Below the pieces are notes generated by a model that saw only the letters and a program-made list of their open reading frames with translations, was not told the DNA's origin and did not search any database. The position numbers and the translations under genes were made by a program. DNA of 5,157 nucleotides from the NCBI RefSeq assembly GCF_020741395.1, contig NZ_DYZA01000088.1, positions 1-5,157 on the forward strand. Direction: 5' to 3'. This document shows, in pieces, positions 5,133-5,157 of the stretch (position 1 is the stretch's first letter; the number at the start of each line of letters is the position of its first letter). Origin of the DNA: Mailhella massiliensis (GTDB lineage Bacteria; Desulfobacterota; Desulfovibrionia; Desulfovibrionales; Desulfovibrionaceae).

Positions 5133-5157
5133 ATGCGCGATTATTTCGGAAAACTCC
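5133..5157 (+). CDS. Start of the next operon gene (product unknown, truncated by window end)
   Basis: ATG at 5133 follows a GGGAAAGG ribosome binding site (5117-5124) with an 8-nt spacer and lies 17 nt after the gmhA stop, with no terminator between. Only eight codons are visible (MRDYFGKL). They do not resemble the usual N-termini of HldD (Rossmann GxxGxxG) or GmhB (DxDGT), so no function is assigned. Its position suggests the same LPS or cell-envelope operon. Confidence 0.6.

Overview
The window carries the start of a lipopolysaccharide (LPS) heptose operon on the + strand, preceded by a poorly coding spacer and by the 5' end of an unrelated gene on the - strand. The organism is a Gram-negative bacterium that makes heptose-containing LPS. 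The GC-rich coding style, with tight gene overlaps and a GT9 transferase between the hldE and gmhA genes, would suit Desulfovibrionaceae (Desulfovibrio/Bilophila-like), but that placement is an impression and no marker gene was seen.

Layout. Positions 1-425 (-) hold the N-terminal 141 codons of an unrecognised protein that runs off the left edge. Its base and codon use is visibly less GC-biased than the operon, which suggests accessory or phage-type DNA. Positions 426-1044 form a spacer: its first half is very G-rich on the - strand, with two canonical G-quadruplex motifs and a degenerate direct repeat, and its last part is an AT-rich patch followed by a strong 12-bp inverted repeat just before the next gene. 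Positions 1045-1905 encode a 286-aa tyrosine-recombinase-fold protein. It is followed, with overlaps of 4, 4 and 19 nt, by hldE (1902-3395), a GT9 glycosyltransferase (3392-4573) and gmhA (4555-5115). A further gene starts at 5133 and leaves the window.

How the genes work together. GmhA isomerises sedoheptulose 7-phosphate to D-glycero-D-manno-heptose 7-phosphate. The kinase domain of HldE phosphorylates C1, and its nucleotidyltransferase domain later makes ADP-heptose. The GT9 enzyme probably uses ADP-heptose, or a related sugar nucleotide, on the LPS inner core. The phosphatase (GmhB) and epimerase (HldD) steps are not in the window.

The most interesting point is the first gene. It keeps the recombinase fold and both catalytic-type arginines, but the Lys, the His of HxxR, the second His and the nucleophilic Tyr all align with non-catalytic residues (Phe, Ala, Gln, Val). 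Together with an intact frame, a good ribosome binding site, host-like codon use and start/stop overlap with hldE, this suggests a catalytically dead, possibly domesticated DNA-binding protein that leads, and may regulate, the heptose operon. That role is inference. The loss of catalytic residues can be read directly, subject to a hand alignment.
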